Below are positions 15,142 through 23,405 of a stretch of 30,867 nt of DNA, piece by piece (positions within the stretch are counted from its first letter, which is position 1; the number at the start of each line of letters is the position of its first letter). Location of the stretch: the NCBI GenBank assembly GCA_036490215.1, contig DASXEH010000005.1, positions 1 to 30,867 on the forward strand, read 5' to 3'. The notes beneath the pieces are model-generated. The model was not told the DNA's origin and did not search any database. It was given only the letters and a program-made list of their open reading frames with translations. The stretch comes from JASHSH01 sp036490215. GTDB lineage: Bacteria > Pseudomonadota > Alphaproteobacteria > Rhodospirillales > Magnetospirillaceae. The position numbers and the translations under genes were made by a program.

Positions 15142-16338
15142 ATGCGCCTGTTGCCCTTGGCCGCGGCCATTGCCGTTGGCTTCGCTACCTCGGTTTCGGC
15201 TTTTGCCGATGATAAGCCGATCAAGATTGCGGTGATCGCCGATAAAACGGGCCCACTCGAAGCTTATGCCAAGCAAATGGTGGCCGGCTTCTCGATGGGG
15301 ATCGAATACGCCACGAAAGGCACCAATACGGTGGCCGGGCGTAAGATCCAGATCATCGAGAAAGACAGTCAGACCAAACCGGATGTCGGCCGTAACCTGT
15401 TGAACGAGGCCTTCACCGACGACGGAGCCGATCTGGCCGTGGGTGGCACCAATTCGGGTGTGGCGCTGGCCATGCTGCCGGTCGCCCAAGACAATAAGAA
15501 GGTGTTCATCGTCGAGCCGGCGGTGGCCGACGCGATCACCGGCGAGAAGTGGAACCGCTATATCTTCCGCACCGGCCGCAACTCGACCCAGGACGCGATC
15601 TCGAACGCGCTGGCCATCGGCAAGCCCGGTACCGTGGTCGCGACGCTCGGCCAAGATTATGCGTTCGGGCGCGACGGCGTTGCCGCCTTCAAGAAGGCGA
15701 TTGAGCCGACCGGCGCCAAGGTCGTGTTCGAGGAATACGCGCCGCCCACCACCACCGACTTCACCGCGCCCTTGGAACGCATCCTCGATGCGCTCGACAA
15801 GGAAAAGGCCGAGCGCAAAGTGCTGTGGGTGATCTGGGCCGGCGGCAATCCATTTCCGGCGCTGGCGGCGGCGGGCCTCGATAAGCATAAGGTTCAGCTG
15901 GCCACCGGCGGCAATATCCTGCCGGCTTTAGCTGCCTATAAGGCATTCCCGGGGATGGAGGGCTCGACCTATTATTATTACGAGATCCCGAAGAACCCGG
16001 CGAATGATTGGCTGGTGGCCGAGCATAAGAAGCGGTTCAATGCGCCGCCTGACTTCTTCACTTGCGGCGGCATGAGCGCCGCGATGGCCGTGGTGACGGC
16101 ACTGGAGAAGACCAAGGGTAACACCGACACCGAAACCTTGATCAAGGCGATGGAAGGCATGAAGTTCCAGACGCCGAAGGGCGAGATGATGTTCCGCAAG
16201 GAGGATCATCAGGCACTGCAAAGCATGTATGCCTTCAAGATCAAGGTTGATCCGAACGTCACTTGGGCCATTCCCGAACTGACCAAGGAGTTGAGCATCG
16301 CCGACATGAACATCCCCGTGGGCAACATCCCGAAGTGA
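15142..16338 (+). CDS. Branched-chain amino-acid/amide ABC transporter substrate-binding protein (LivK-like)
   Basis: A periplasmic binding protein of 398 residues, type I fold. The start is ATG 15142, with AGGGAGAAG just upstream and a clean signal peptide: MRLLPLAAAIAVGFATSVSAFA, cleavage near residue 22 before DDKPIKIAVIADKTGPLE. The in-frame extension to 15082 would spoil the signal peptide. The mature protein has the family features IEKDSQTKPDVGRNLLNEAF, DLAVGGTNSGVALAMLPVAQ, VVATLGQDYAFGRDGVAAFKKAIE, FTCGGMSAAMAVVTALEKT and a C-terminal MYAFKIKVDPN. It heads the liv-type operon. Ligands in the family range from Leu/Ile/Val to urea, amides and aromatic acids; the specific one is not readable here. 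Confidence 0.93.
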   Translation: MRLLPLAAAIAVGFATSVSAFADDKPIKIAVIADKTGPLEAYAKQMVAGFSMGIEYATKGTNTVAGRKIQIIEKDSQTKPDVGRNLLNEAFTDDGADLAVGGTNSGVALAMLPVAQDNKKVFIVEPAVADAITGEKWNRYIFRTGRNSTQDAISNALAIGKPGTVVATLGQDYAFGRDGVAAFKKAIEPTGAKVVFEEYAPPTTTDFTAPLERILDALDKEKAERKVLWVIWAGGNPFPALAAAGLDKHKVQLATGGNILPALAAYKAFPGMEGSTYYYYEIPKNPANDWLVAEHKKRFNAPPDFFTCGGMSAAMAVVTALEKTKGNTDTETLIKAMEGMKFQTPKGEMMFRKEDHQALQSMYAFKIKVDPNVTWAIPELTKELSIADMNIPVGNIPK

Positions 16339-16356
16339 TCGGGTAGGGCCCTTAGG

Positions 16357-17130
16357 ATGTCAGCGGCCGGTACGCCGGTCCTGGAGACGCGTGAGCTCAC
16401 CATCGCCTTCGGCGGCCATGTCGCCGTAGCGGGGGTGAGCTGCGCTTTTCATCGCGATACATTGACAGCGATCGTCGGGCCCAATGGCGCGGGCAAGACG
16501 ACCTATTTCAACTTAATCTCGGGCCAGTTGCGCGCCACCGCCGGCGCGGTGTTCATCAATGGCGCCGAAATCACGGCGCTGGGCGCGGCCGATCGCACGC
16601 GGCGTGGCCTGGGTCGCGCATTTCAGCTCACCAATCTGTTCCCCAATCTGACTGTCCTTGAGAATGTGCGCCTGGCGGTGCAGGCGCGGGCAGGCATCGG
16701 CATCGATCTTTTCGGCATGGCCAGCCGTCGCCGTGATTTGATCGATAAGGCGCGTGGCTATCTCGATCGCGTAAAGTTGCTGTCTCGGGCCGAGTCCTCG
16801 GCCGCGGCACTATCCCATGGCGATCAGCGCAAGCTGGAAGTGGCGGTGCTGCTGGCGATCGAACCCGAGGTCTTCATGTTCGACGAGCCGACGGCCGGCA
16901 TGAGCGTCGATGAAGTGCCGGTGATCCTCGACCTGATCGAGGAGATCAAAGACGTGGGTAAACACACGATCCTACTGGTCGAGCACAAGATGGACGTGGT
17001 GCGTCGTCTGGCCGACCGTGTGATCGTGCTCCACGAAGGCGCGCAGGTGGCCGATGGCGATCCGACGCAGGTGGTGGCCTCCGATATCGTGCGTGAAGCC
17101 TATCTCGGGCTCAGAGCGGGAGCGCAGTGA
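16357..17130 (+). CDS. livG: Branched-chain amino-acid-type ABC transporter ATPase (LivG)
   Basis: A 257-residue ATPase. It has Walker A GPNGAGKTTYFN, a Q-loop in RAFQLTNLFPNLTVLENV (the LivG-type wording), signature LSHGDQRKLEVA, Walker B VFMFDEPTAGMS and the switch histidine in LLVEHKMDVV. Its length and the C-terminal IVREAYLG are typical of LivG. Its TGA overlaps the next gene's ATG by one base (TGATG), so the hydrolase is translationally coupled to the transporter. Confidence 0.94.
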   Translation: MSAAGTPVLETRELTIAFGGHVAVAGVSCAFHRDTLTAIVGPNGAGKTTYFNLISGQLRATAGAVFINGAEITALGAADRTRRGLGRAFQLTNLFPNLTVLENVRLAVQARAGIGIDLFGMASRRRDLIDKARGYLDRVKLLSRAESSAAALSHGDQRKLEVAVLLAIEPEVFMFDEPTAGMSVDEVPVILDLIEEIKDVGKHTILLVEHKMDVVRRLADRVIVLHEGAQVADGDPTQVVASDIVREAYLGLRAGAQ

Positions 17131-18299
17131 TGACACCTCGGGATCAAGTGACGCCGTCCTCCGTCTTCGAACAACCCGATCCAGTCACTCTTGGCTTCCA
17201 CCCCCCGGCCTTTGAGCGCCTGTGCCGCGTGATCGCGGCCCATGTCGAGGAAGGACGGTATCCCGGCGCGCAGATCGCCTTTGCGCGCCGCGGTAAAATC
17301 GCCTTCACACGCAGCTTTGGCTCGGCGCGGTTGGCGCCAAAGCCAGTAGCCGCCGATGACGAGACGTTGTGGCTGCTCTACTCGAATACGAAAGTGATTG
17401 TCGCCGCGGCGATCTGGATTTTGGTGGAAGAGGGTGCGTTGACCTTCCACGATCGCGTGACCGATCACATTCCCGATTTCGCCAGATACGGCAAAGGCGA
17501 GATCACGCTGTTCCAGCTGTTGACCCATCAAGCGGGTTTTCCGGCTGCGGGCATGGATATCAGGCCGAGTGTCTGGCAAGACCATGACGAGATGCGGCGG
17601 CTTATTTGTGATTTCCAGCTGGAATGGACACCCGGCTCGCGCGTCGAATATCACCGCCTCGCAGCCCATTGGACTCTGGCCATGGTAATCGAAGCGGTGA
17701 CAAAGATCGACTACCGCAAATTCCTTCGCGAGCGGATCATTGATCCGCTCGGCCTCGGGCACGAGCTGTTCGTCGGCGTGCCGGATAGCGAAATGCCGCG
17801 TGTCGCGGATATGTATACCTCACCCGGTCCAGGGCAGGCGCATACGCCGCTTGGGGCCGAGAATTCCGCCGAATTCCGCCGGGCCGGCTCGCCCGGCAGC
17901 GGCGGCTATGCCTCGGCGCGGGCGATGGCGATGTTCTATCAGGCGCTCGTCAATGGCGGCAGCTTGAACGGCGTACGTCTTCTGTCGCCCCGTCTCATAC
18001 AATACGTCATCCGCAACTTTACCGGTGATCGGGTCGATGTTCATATCGGCGCGCCGATGCATCGCGGTATGGGCGTGCAGACACGTGGCCATTCGGCCGA
18101 CATCCGAGGTCCGGGCACGTTGGCTTCGCCCAGCACTTTCGGCCATGGCGGCGTCGAGTCGTCGTTCTGTTTGGGTGACCCCGAGAGCGGCATGTCCTTC
18201 GCCTATATCACCAATGGCCGCGCGCCCAATCCCTGGCATTCGCGCCGCCTCGACATCGTCTGCAGCATGGCGGCTGCCGCGCTTCAGGAGTTGCGGTGA
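17130..18299 (+). CDS. Serine hydrolase, class-C beta-lactamase/esterase family
   Basis: A 389-residue beta-lactamase-fold hydrolase without a recognisable signal peptide, so probably cytoplasmic (EstB-like esterases, D-aminopeptidases and related amidases belong here). The catalytic SxxK is SNTK (S85, K88) in LWLLYSNTKVIVAAAIW. The second motif, usually Tyr-x-Asn after PG, appears as PGSRVEYHRLAAHW, so the Tyr is kept but the Asn position reads Arg. The third motif is the HGG of FGHGGVESSF. ATG 17130 has GGGAG seven bases before it; a GTG one codon earlier is less likely. The gene sits between livG and livF, so it probably acts on the imported compound or frees an amino acid from it. It is unlikely to be an antibiotic-resistance enzyme. 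Confidence 0.9.
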   Translation: MTPRDQVTPSSVFEQPDPVTLGFHPPAFERLCRVIAAHVEEGRYPGAQIAFARRGKIAFTRSFGSARLAPKPVAADDETLWLLYSNTKVIVAAAIWILVEEGALTFHDRVTDHIPDFARYGKGEITLFQLLTHQAGFPAAGMDIRPSVWQDHDEMRRLICDFQLEWTPGSRVEYHRLAAHWTLAMVIEAVTKIDYRKFLRERIIDPLGLGHELFVGVPDSEMPRVADMYTSPGPGQAHTPLGAENSAEFRRAGSPGSGGYASARAMAMFYQALVNGGSLNGVRLLSPRLIQYVIRNFTGDRVDVHIGAPMHRGMGVQTRGHSADIRGPGTLASPSTFGHGGVESSFCLGDPESGMSFAYITNGRAPNPWHSRRLDIVCSMAAAALQELR

Positions 18300-19027
18300 C
18301 GGCTTCCGATTCGCTTCTCACCCTATCTGGCGTTCACACCCATGTGGGCCGGTACCATCTGCTCCACGGTGTCGACCTTGTGGTACCGAAGGGTGAGGTG
18401 ACGATGCTGCTCGGCCGCAACGGCGCCGGCAAGACGACGACACTGCGCACAATCCTAGGCTTGTGGCATGCGAGCACCGGCTCGATCGAATTCGAAGGCA
18501 AGCCGATCACGGCGCTGGAGACACCTGATATCGCGCGGCTTGGCATCGCCTATGTTCCCGAGACGATGGGGATTTTCGGACGGCTGACCGTGCGCGAGAA
18601 CCTGCTGCTTGCCACCGGGCCGAAGGGGCTGGATGGCTCGCGTCTCGATGCCGTGTTCGAGGCGTTCCCTGCACTCAAGACGAAATGGCAAACCGCGGCG
18701 GGTCTTCTATCCGGCGGACAGAAGCAGATGCTGGCGATCGGCCGCGCGATTATCGAGCCGCGGCGATTGCTGGTGGTCGACGAGCCGACCAAGGGGCTCG
18801 CGCCGGCCATTGTCGATTCGCTGATCGCCGCGTTTCAGAAACTCAAGTCGGCGGCCACGACGATCCTGCTGGTCGAGCAGAATTTCCGGATGGCGCAGGC
18901 GGTGGGCGATACCGTTGCCGTGATGGATGATGGCCGTATCATCCATACCGGATCGATGACGGCGTTGGCCACCGACGAGGCGCTTCAACAAAAGCTGCTC
19001 GGCCTGAGCCTCGGGAGTCATCAGTGA
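18296..19027 (+). CDS. livF: Branched-chain amino-acid-type ABC transporter ATPase (LivF)
   Basis: A 243-residue ATPase, shorter than LivG as usual. It has Walker A GRNGAGKTTTLRTILGL, IAYVPETMGIFGRLTVRENL (LivF-type Q-loop region), signature LLSGGQKQMLAIGRA, Walker B LLVVDEPTKGLAP and LLVEQNFRMA, where the Gln replaces the switch His as is common in LivF. The start is GTG 18296, overlapping the hydrolase stop as GTGA. The gap to livH contains a palindromic repeat. Confidence 0.94.
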   Translation: MTASDSLLTLSGVHTHVGRYHLLHGVDLVVPKGEVTMLLGRNGAGKTTTLRTILGLWHASTGSIEFEGKPITALETPDIARLGIAYVPETMGIFGRLTVRENLLLATGPKGLDGSRLDAVFEAFPALKTKWQTAAGLLSGGQKQMLAIGRAIIEPRRLLVVDEPTKGLAPAIVDSLIAAFQKLKSAATTILLVEQNFRMAQAVGDTVAVMDDGRIIHTGSMTALATDEALQQKLLGLSLGSHQ

Positions 19028-19043
19028 GCAGCGGGCTAGAAAG

Positions 19044-19140
19044 CTCATGGTTCGAGACGTCAGCCTGTCGGCTGTGTCCTGACCATGAGGATCGAAACAA
19101 CCCTCGTCCTGAGGAGGCGCGTAGCGCCGTCTCGAAGGAT
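19044..19140. repeat. Composite palindromic intergenic repeat (REP-like)
   Basis: Two imperfect hairpins in tandem fill most of the 133-bp gap between livF and livH. The first has outer arms CTCATGGT (19044-19051) and ACCATGAG (19082-19089) and an inner CAGCC/GGCTG stem (19061-19074). The second, at about 19102-19140, has the inner stem GGCGC-GTA-GCGCC (19116-19128) and carries CGTCTCGAA, the reverse complement of TTCGAGACG in the first. I recall this TCCTGAGGAG...GTCTCGAAGGAT type as a high-copy repeat in alphaproteobacterial genomes; copy number in this genome cannot be checked here. Confidence 0.75.
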
Positions 19141-19160
19141 GGGCCGGCTGCACGAAGCCT

Positions 19161-20153
19161 ATGACTCCCTCGCTCAAATCTCGGCTCGATGTTTGGGCAC
19201 CGTATGCGGTGCTGCCGGTGCTCGCGATCATCGCGCTGCCGACGATGGCGTTCTCGTCCTGGCTGACATTGACCATCGCCGGTTTGGCGATGGGGATGCT
19301 GCTGTTCTTGATGGCGTCGGGCCTGACTCTGATCTTCGGCTTGATGGATGTGCTCAACTTCGCCCATGGGGCATTCATCACGCTCGGCGCTTATGTCGCC
19401 GTTTCGGTCTTGGGTGGACTGACCGGCTGGATGGGGGCTGACTCGCTCGCACTCAATTTGATTGCGCTCTTCATTGCGATCCTGGTTGCGGCGGTGGCGG
19501 GTGGCGCGGCAGGGATCGTGTTCGAGCGCGTGATCGTGCGCCGGGTCTACGGCACCCATTTGCGCCAGATTCTGATCACCGTGGGTGGTTTGATCGTGGC
19601 TGAGCAACTGTTCGTGGTCTTCTGGGGACCAGACACGCTGCCGCTGCCCAAGCCGCTCACGCTGCGTGGCGCTGTTTCGCTGGGCGCGGCTTCGATCGAG
19701 AAATATCGCATCCTTTGTCTGGTGCTGGGGCTTGCGGTTGCCGCTGCGATGCAATGGGTGCTGACGCGCACGCGCATCGGTCTTCTCATTCGCGCCGGCG
19801 TCGAGAATCGCGAAATGGTCGAGGCGCTGGGCTATCGCATCCGCCGCTTGTTCGTTGCGATCTTTGCCGCGGGTACGGCCCTGGCCGCGCTGGGCGGTGT
19901 CATGTGGGCGCAATATCAGGAGGCGGTGACCAGCAGGATCGGGTCTGATCTCACCATCCTTGTCTTCATCGTGTTGATCATCGGTGGGTTGGGATCGGTG
20001 GGTGGATGCTTCGTCGGCGCGATCCTGGTCGGTCTCGTTGCCAACTACACGGCGTTCCTGGTTCCCAAGCTGGCACTGGGTTCGAACATCCTGGTGATGG
20101 TGCTGATCCTGCTTTGGCGTCCGCGCGGCCTGTTTCCGGTGGCGAAATGGTAA
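19161..20153 (+). CDS. livH: Branched-chain amino-acid-type ABC transporter permease (LivH)
   Basis: A 330-residue inner-membrane permease. The LivH hallmark GLTLIFGLMDVLNFAHGAFITLGAYVA is near residue 55, followed by several hydrophobic segments, FERVIVRRVYGTHLRQILITVG, the ATPase-contacting TRIGLLIRAGVENREMVEALGYRIRRLF, and GGLGSVGGCFVGAILVGLV near the end. The start is ATG 19161; its ribosome-binding site is poor, and the palindromic repeat ends just 20 bases upstream, so expression may differ from that of livGF. It overlaps livM slightly. Confidence 0.94.
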   Translation: MTPSLKSRLDVWAPYAVLPVLAIIALPTMAFSSWLTLTIAGLAMGMLLFLMASGLTLIFGLMDVLNFAHGAFITLGAYVAVSVLGGLTGWMGADSLALNLIALFIAILVAAVAGGAAGIVFERVIVRRVYGTHLRQILITVGGLIVAEQLFVVFWGPDTLPLPKPLTLRGAVSLGAASIEKYRILCLVLGLAVAAAMQWVLTRTRIGLLIRAGVENREMVEALGYRIRRLFVAIFAAGTALAALGGVMWAQYQEAVTSRIGSDLTILVFIVLIIGGLGSVGGCFVGAILVGLVANYTAFLVPKLALGSNILVMVLILLWRPRGLFPVAKW

Positions 20154-21247
20154 GCGCCGAACGGAGCAGGAGCGGGAAGACGCTCGACTGGCTATTGTCG
20201 GGTGACCGGCCGCGTCACCCGGCGCTGACCATCATTCTGCTCGTCATCCTGATTGCCCTGGCCTTTGCGCCATTCCTGTTTCCGGGCACCCGTTCGTTGG
20301 CTGTGGCCTCGCGCATCTGCGTCTTTATCGTACTCGCCGCCAGCTACGACATTCTGCTCGGCTACACCGGCATCGTCTCATTCGCGCACACGATGTTCTT
20401 CGGCATCGGCGCCTATGGTGTGGCGGCGGTGCTGGCAAAAGCCTGGGTCGGCTGGGACGCGATCGTTCTCGGCACGCTAGCCGGCGTCGCGGTAGCCATG
20501 GTCGTGGCGACGATTGTCGGCCTGCTGAGCTTGCGCGTGCGCGCCATTTTCTTCTCGATGATCACACTAGCCGTTGCCAGCTTCACGCAGATATTGGCCA
20601 CCGAGTGGCGCGATCTGACGGGCGGTGAGGACGGGCTGACTTTTTCGGTGCCCGATGCGTTGAAACCCTCGTTCCATCTGGTCGAGGGCACGGTGCTGGG
20701 CGCCAAGCTCGACGGGCGCGTGGTGACCTATTACCTGATCTTCGCGCTCGCGCTGGTCCTGTTCCTGTTCATGCTGCGCATCGTCAATTCGCCCTTCGGC
20801 CGTGTGCTCCAGGCGATCCGCGAGAACGAATTCCGTATCGAGGCCCTTGGGCTCAAACCGGTCGTCTACCGCACGGTGGCGAGCGTGCTGTCGGCGGGGA
20901 TTGCCGCGCTGGCCGGTGCAATGATGGCGCTGCTGCTGCGATATAACGGGCCCGACGCCACGCTGTCGTTCTCGCTGATGGTCGATATTCTGCTGATGGT
21001 CGTCATCGGCGGCATGGGCACGCTTTACGGATCGGTGATCGGGGCCGTGGTGATCGTGATGGCGCAGTATTATCTGCAGGGCGCGCTCGGCGGGGTCGAA
21101 GACATGGTGGCCGGCGTGCCCGTGCTCGCCGCGTTGTTTCACCCCGACCGTTGGCTTCTTTGGCTGGGCGTGTTGTTCATCGTGATCGTCTATTTCTTCC
21201 CGACCGGAATCGTCGGCCGGCTTCGGAAAGTCGCGGGCGGGCACTAG
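20147..21247 (+). CDS. livM: Branched-chain amino-acid-type ABC transporter permease (LivM)
   Basis: A 366-residue permease, partner of LivH. The start is ATG 20147, overlapping the livH stop by 7 bp; the longer frame back to 20006 is a shadow of livH. Landmarks are ASYDILLGYTGIVSFAHTMFFGIGAYGVA, the FSMITLAVASFTQILATEWRDLTGGEDGL segment diagnostic of LivM, SPFGRVLQAIRENEFRIEALG and GGMGTLYGSVIGAVVIV. It ends in a TAG that is shared, on the opposite strand, with the LysR gene's TAG (CTAG at 21244-21247), leaving no room for a terminator between the two. Confidence 0.94.
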   Translation: MVSAERSRSGKTLDWLLSGDRPRHPALTIILLVILIALAFAPFLFPGTRSLAVASRICVFIVLAASYDILLGYTGIVSFAHTMFFGIGAYGVAAVLAKAWVGWDAIVLGTLAGVAVAMVVATIVGLLSLRVRAIFFSMITLAVASFTQILATEWRDLTGGEDGLTFSVPDALKPSFHLVEGTVLGAKLDGRVVTYYLIFALALVLFLFMLRIVNSPFGRVLQAIRENEFRIEALGLKPVVYRTVASVLSAGIAALAGAMMALLLRYNGPDATLSFSLMVDILLMVVIGGMGTLYGSVIGAVVIVMAQYYLQGALGGVEDMVAGVPVLAALFHPDRWLLWLGVLFIVIVYFFPTGIVGRLRKVAGGH

Positions 21248-22146
21248 GTCGCACTTTCCTTAGCGTAGGCGGTCAGCGACTCGGACAGATGATCGAACAG
21301 CAGCCGCACGCGGCGGTCGGCCTTCAGGTCTTCGTGCGTGACCAGCCACATCTCCAGCGTGAACTGAATCGCATCGTGTAGCACCGGCACCAGGTCGGAA
21401 TTACGCCGCGCGACGCCGACCTGGCAACCGCCAATACCGACACCGCCGCGCAGGGCCGCGTGCTGCACCACATCGTCGTCAGTGCGGAACGAGAAAAGGT
21501 CGCGCGAGATTTCGAACGGTGATGCGCCGACCGCGCGGAAGGAACTGTCGTCGCGGTCGAAGCCGATCACCGTGTGCTGGGGGAGGTCGAGCAGCGTCTT
21601 AGGAATACCCCGGCGTTCGATATAGCGGCGATGCGCGTACATGCGGATCGGGATGTGACCGATATGCTTGGCGATCAACGCATCTTGGGCCGGCCGCTTC
21701 ATGCGCACTGCCAGATCAGCGTCGCGCCGCAGCAGGTCCTCGACCCGATTCGACCCCGCCAGTTCGATGACGATGCCGCGATGCCTGTCCTGGAAGTCGG
21801 CCAGCATCGGCGGCAACACTTCGGCCGACATGAACTCGCTGGCGGTCAGGCGGATCGTGCCCTTGGTCTCGTCGGCTGCGCCCGAGGCGGCGCGCGCAAG
21901 GGCTTGGGCGGCGGAGGCCATGGCTTCGGCATGGGGGATAAGGGTTGTCGCGGCCGCGGTCGGCTCCAGCCCGGCCGGCGAGCGCGAGAAGAGCGGCAGG
22001 CCAAGCGCCTGTTCCAACTGGGCAATCTGGCGGCCGAGGGTGGGCTGGGTCAGGCCCAGTTTGCGGGCCGCGCCCGAAAGGCTGCCCTCCTGCATCACGG
22101 CCAGGAAGGACCGGTAGAGCTGCCAATCGGCTGCCGCTAAGTCCAT
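21244..22146 (-). CDS. LysR-family transcriptional regulator
   Basis: A 300-residue regulator. The N-terminal winged helix covers residues 5-65 (WQLYRSFLAVMQEGSLSGAARKLGLTQPTLGRQIAQLEQALGLPLFSRS), followed by the linker helix and a periplasmic-binding-protein-like effector domain from about residue 95 (GTIRLTASEFMSAEVLPPML). It is transcribed divergently from the epimerase-like gene and convergently into livM. Divergence argues that the epimerase-like gene and the regulator itself are its targets; control of the liv operon is possible but not indicated by position. A good promoter lies so close to the ATG that the mRNA may be nearly leaderless, and no ribosome-binding site is visible. Confidence 0.92.
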   Translation of the reverse strand: MDLAAADWQLYRSFLAVMQEGSLSGAARKLGLTQPTLGRQIAQLEQALGLPLFSRSPAGLEPTAAATTLIPHAEAMASAAQALARAASGAADETKGTIRLTASEFMSAEVLPPMLADFQDRHRGIVIELAGSNRVEDLLRRDADLAVRMKRPAQDALIAKHIGHIPIRMYAHRRYIERRGIPKTLLDLPQHTVIGFDRDDSSFRAVGASPFEISRDLFSFRTDDDVVQHAALRGGVGIGGCQVGVARRNSDLVPVLHDAIQFTLEMWLVTHEDLKADRRVRLLFDHLSESLTAYAKESAT

Positions 22147-22153
22147 ACAAAAA

Positions 22154-22181
22154 TGTATATCAAAGATAGATATTAAGGCAA
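22154..22181 (-). promoter_or_regulatory. LysR promoter with embedded palindrome
   Basis: On the minus strand, TTGCCT (22181-22176), a 16-bp spacer and TATACA (22159-22154), only about 7 bases before the start codon. The spacer holds ATATC-N7-GATAT (22157-22173), a LysR-type dyad containing T-N11-A arrangements, so binding there would repress the regulator's own gene and could activate the divergent one. Confidence 0.5.
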
Positions 22182-22261
22182 TTCTATTTACCCCCCTCCC
22201 GTCTCATTCTCTGGCCTGCGGATGGCGCGGACGCGGCCCCGCATACGAAATGGAGGCGATC

Positions 22262-23266
22262 ATGACCAAGACGGCTTTGATCATCGGCGCGACGGGCGGT
22301 ATCGGTGGCGCGGTGGCGCGGGTTCTGCTGGCCAAGGGTTGGTCGGTTCGGGCGTTGCATCGCGACCCGGCCAAGGCTGCGCAGACCGTGCAAGGCTTGC
22401 CCGGCATCGATTGGGTAAAGGGCGACGCCATGAGCCGCAACGATGTGGTGGCGTCTGCCCAGGGTGCGCAGATCATCATGCATGGCGCCAACCCGCCGGG
22501 TTACAAGAATTGGCGCGGCCTGGCGGCGCCGATGCTAGCCAACACGATCGAGGCGGCGCTGCTGACCGGTGCGCGCATCCTCTTCCCGGGTACGGTCTAC
22601 AACTATGGGCCCGATGCCGGCACGCTGGTGAGCGAAGGCGCGCCGCAGAACCCGCTAACGCGTAAAGGCAAGATCCGCCTGCATATGGAGGAGATGCTGC
22701 GCGCCGCTGCCGAGCAATTCGGCGTGAAGAGCATCGTGCTGCGCGCCGGCGACTATCTAGGTGGACCCAGCAACAACACCTGGTTTCGCGCCGGGATGGT
22801 CAAGCCGGGCAAGCCGATTCGTTCGGTGACGTATCCCGGCCAGCGCGATACCGGCCATGCCTTCGCCTACCTGCCCGACCTGGCCGAAGCCTTCGCCCGG
22901 CTGGCCGAACGTGAGCATGAACTGGCCGAGTTCGAAACCTTCCATTTCGGCGGCCAATGGTGCGAGCAGGGCGTCGAGATCGCCCATGCCGTGCGCCGGG
23001 CTGTGGGCAACGACCGGCTGCCGATCCGCAGTTTCCCCTGGATCGCGATCTATGCCCTGGCGCCGTTCAACGAGACATTCCGCGAGATGCTCGAAATGCG
23101 CTATCTGTGGAAACGCCCGCTGCGGCTGGATAACCGCAAACTCGTGGCTTTCCTGGGCGGCGAGCCCCACACCCATCTCGACGAGGCCGTCCGTGCCACC
23201 CTGTCCGATCTGGGGTGCCTGGGCGGCGGCCCCGTGGCCGGGGCGATGGCGGCCGGTTTGGCCTGA
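22262..23266 (+). CDS. NAD(P)-binding epimerase/dehydratase-like protein (atypical extended SDR)
   Basis: A 334-residue Rossmann-fold protein of the NAD-dependent epimerase/dehydratase group. The start is ATG 22262, with GGAGG upstream at 22253-22257; the ATG at 22250 is part of that site. The nucleotide motif is LIIGATGGIGGAVARVLL at the N-terminus, followed by VRALHRDPAKA, an acidic/turn GDAMSRNDVVASAQGA, and FPGTVYNYGPDAG, where the active-site region normally lies. The classical YxxxK is not clear: RKGKIRLHMEEML occupies the usual place, so this is an atypical SDR and the catalytic residues are uncertain. It is divergent from the LysR regulator. The substrate is unknown; a sugar or a small carbonyl compound is typical for the family. 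Confidence 0.85.
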   Translation: MTKTALIIGATGGIGGAVARVLLAKGWSVRALHRDPAKAAQTVQGLPGIDWVKGDAMSRNDVVASAQGAQIIMHGANPPGYKNWRGLAAPMLANTIEAALLTGARILFPGTVYNYGPDAGTLVSEGAPQNPLTRKGKIRLHMEEMLRAAAEQFGVKSIVLRAGDYLGGPSNNTWFRAGMVKPGKPIRSVTYPGQRDTGHAFAYLPDLAEAFARLAEREHELAEFETFHFGGQWCEQGVEIAHAVRRAVGNDRLPIRSFPWIAIYALAPFNETFREMLEMRYLWKRPLRLDNRKLVAFLGGEPHTHLDEAVRATLSDLGCLGGGPVAGAMAAGLA

Positions 23267-23290
23267 CAAAAACCGGTCACTCTCAAACCC

Positions 23291-23319
23291 TTGCCAATGG
23301 CCCCGGATATCCATACTTT
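23291..23319 (+). promoter_or_regulatory. Candidate promoter of tRNA-Pro
   Basis: TTGCCA (23291-23296), a 17-bp spacer and TACTTT (23314-23319), ending 9 bases before the mature tRNA-Pro 5' end. A very short 5' leader would result. Confidence 0.5.
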
Positions 23320-23328
23320 CCGGGGCTA

Positions 23329-23405
23329 CGGGGCGTAGCTCAGCCTGGTAGAGCGCTAGCTTTGGGAGCTAGAAGTCGCGAGTTCGAATCCCGCCGCCCC
23401 GACCA
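23329..23405 (+). tRNA. tRNA-Pro (anticodon TGG)
   Basis: A 77-nt cloverleaf. The acceptor CGGGGCG pairs with CGCCCCG, with discriminator A and an encoded CCA. The D-arm contains GCTCAGCCTGGTAGAGC; the anticodon arm CTAGCTTTGGGAGCTAG presents TGG; the T-arm contains GAGTTCGAATC. It lies immediately upstream of the NDUFS4-like gene, whose ATG is 22 bases after the CCA, so the two may be co-transcribed. Confidence 0.97.

Noticed and set aside
17130..18299. Antibiotic-resistance beta-lactamase.
   Set aside because: No signal peptide, second motif altered, and the gene is embedded in an amino-acid transport operon; an esterase or amidase role is more likely.
18939..19913. Minus-strand open frame (324 codons) opposite the livF end and livH.
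   Set aside because: It crosses the palindromic repeat and is rich in Gln/His/Arg/Asp; it is a shadow frame.
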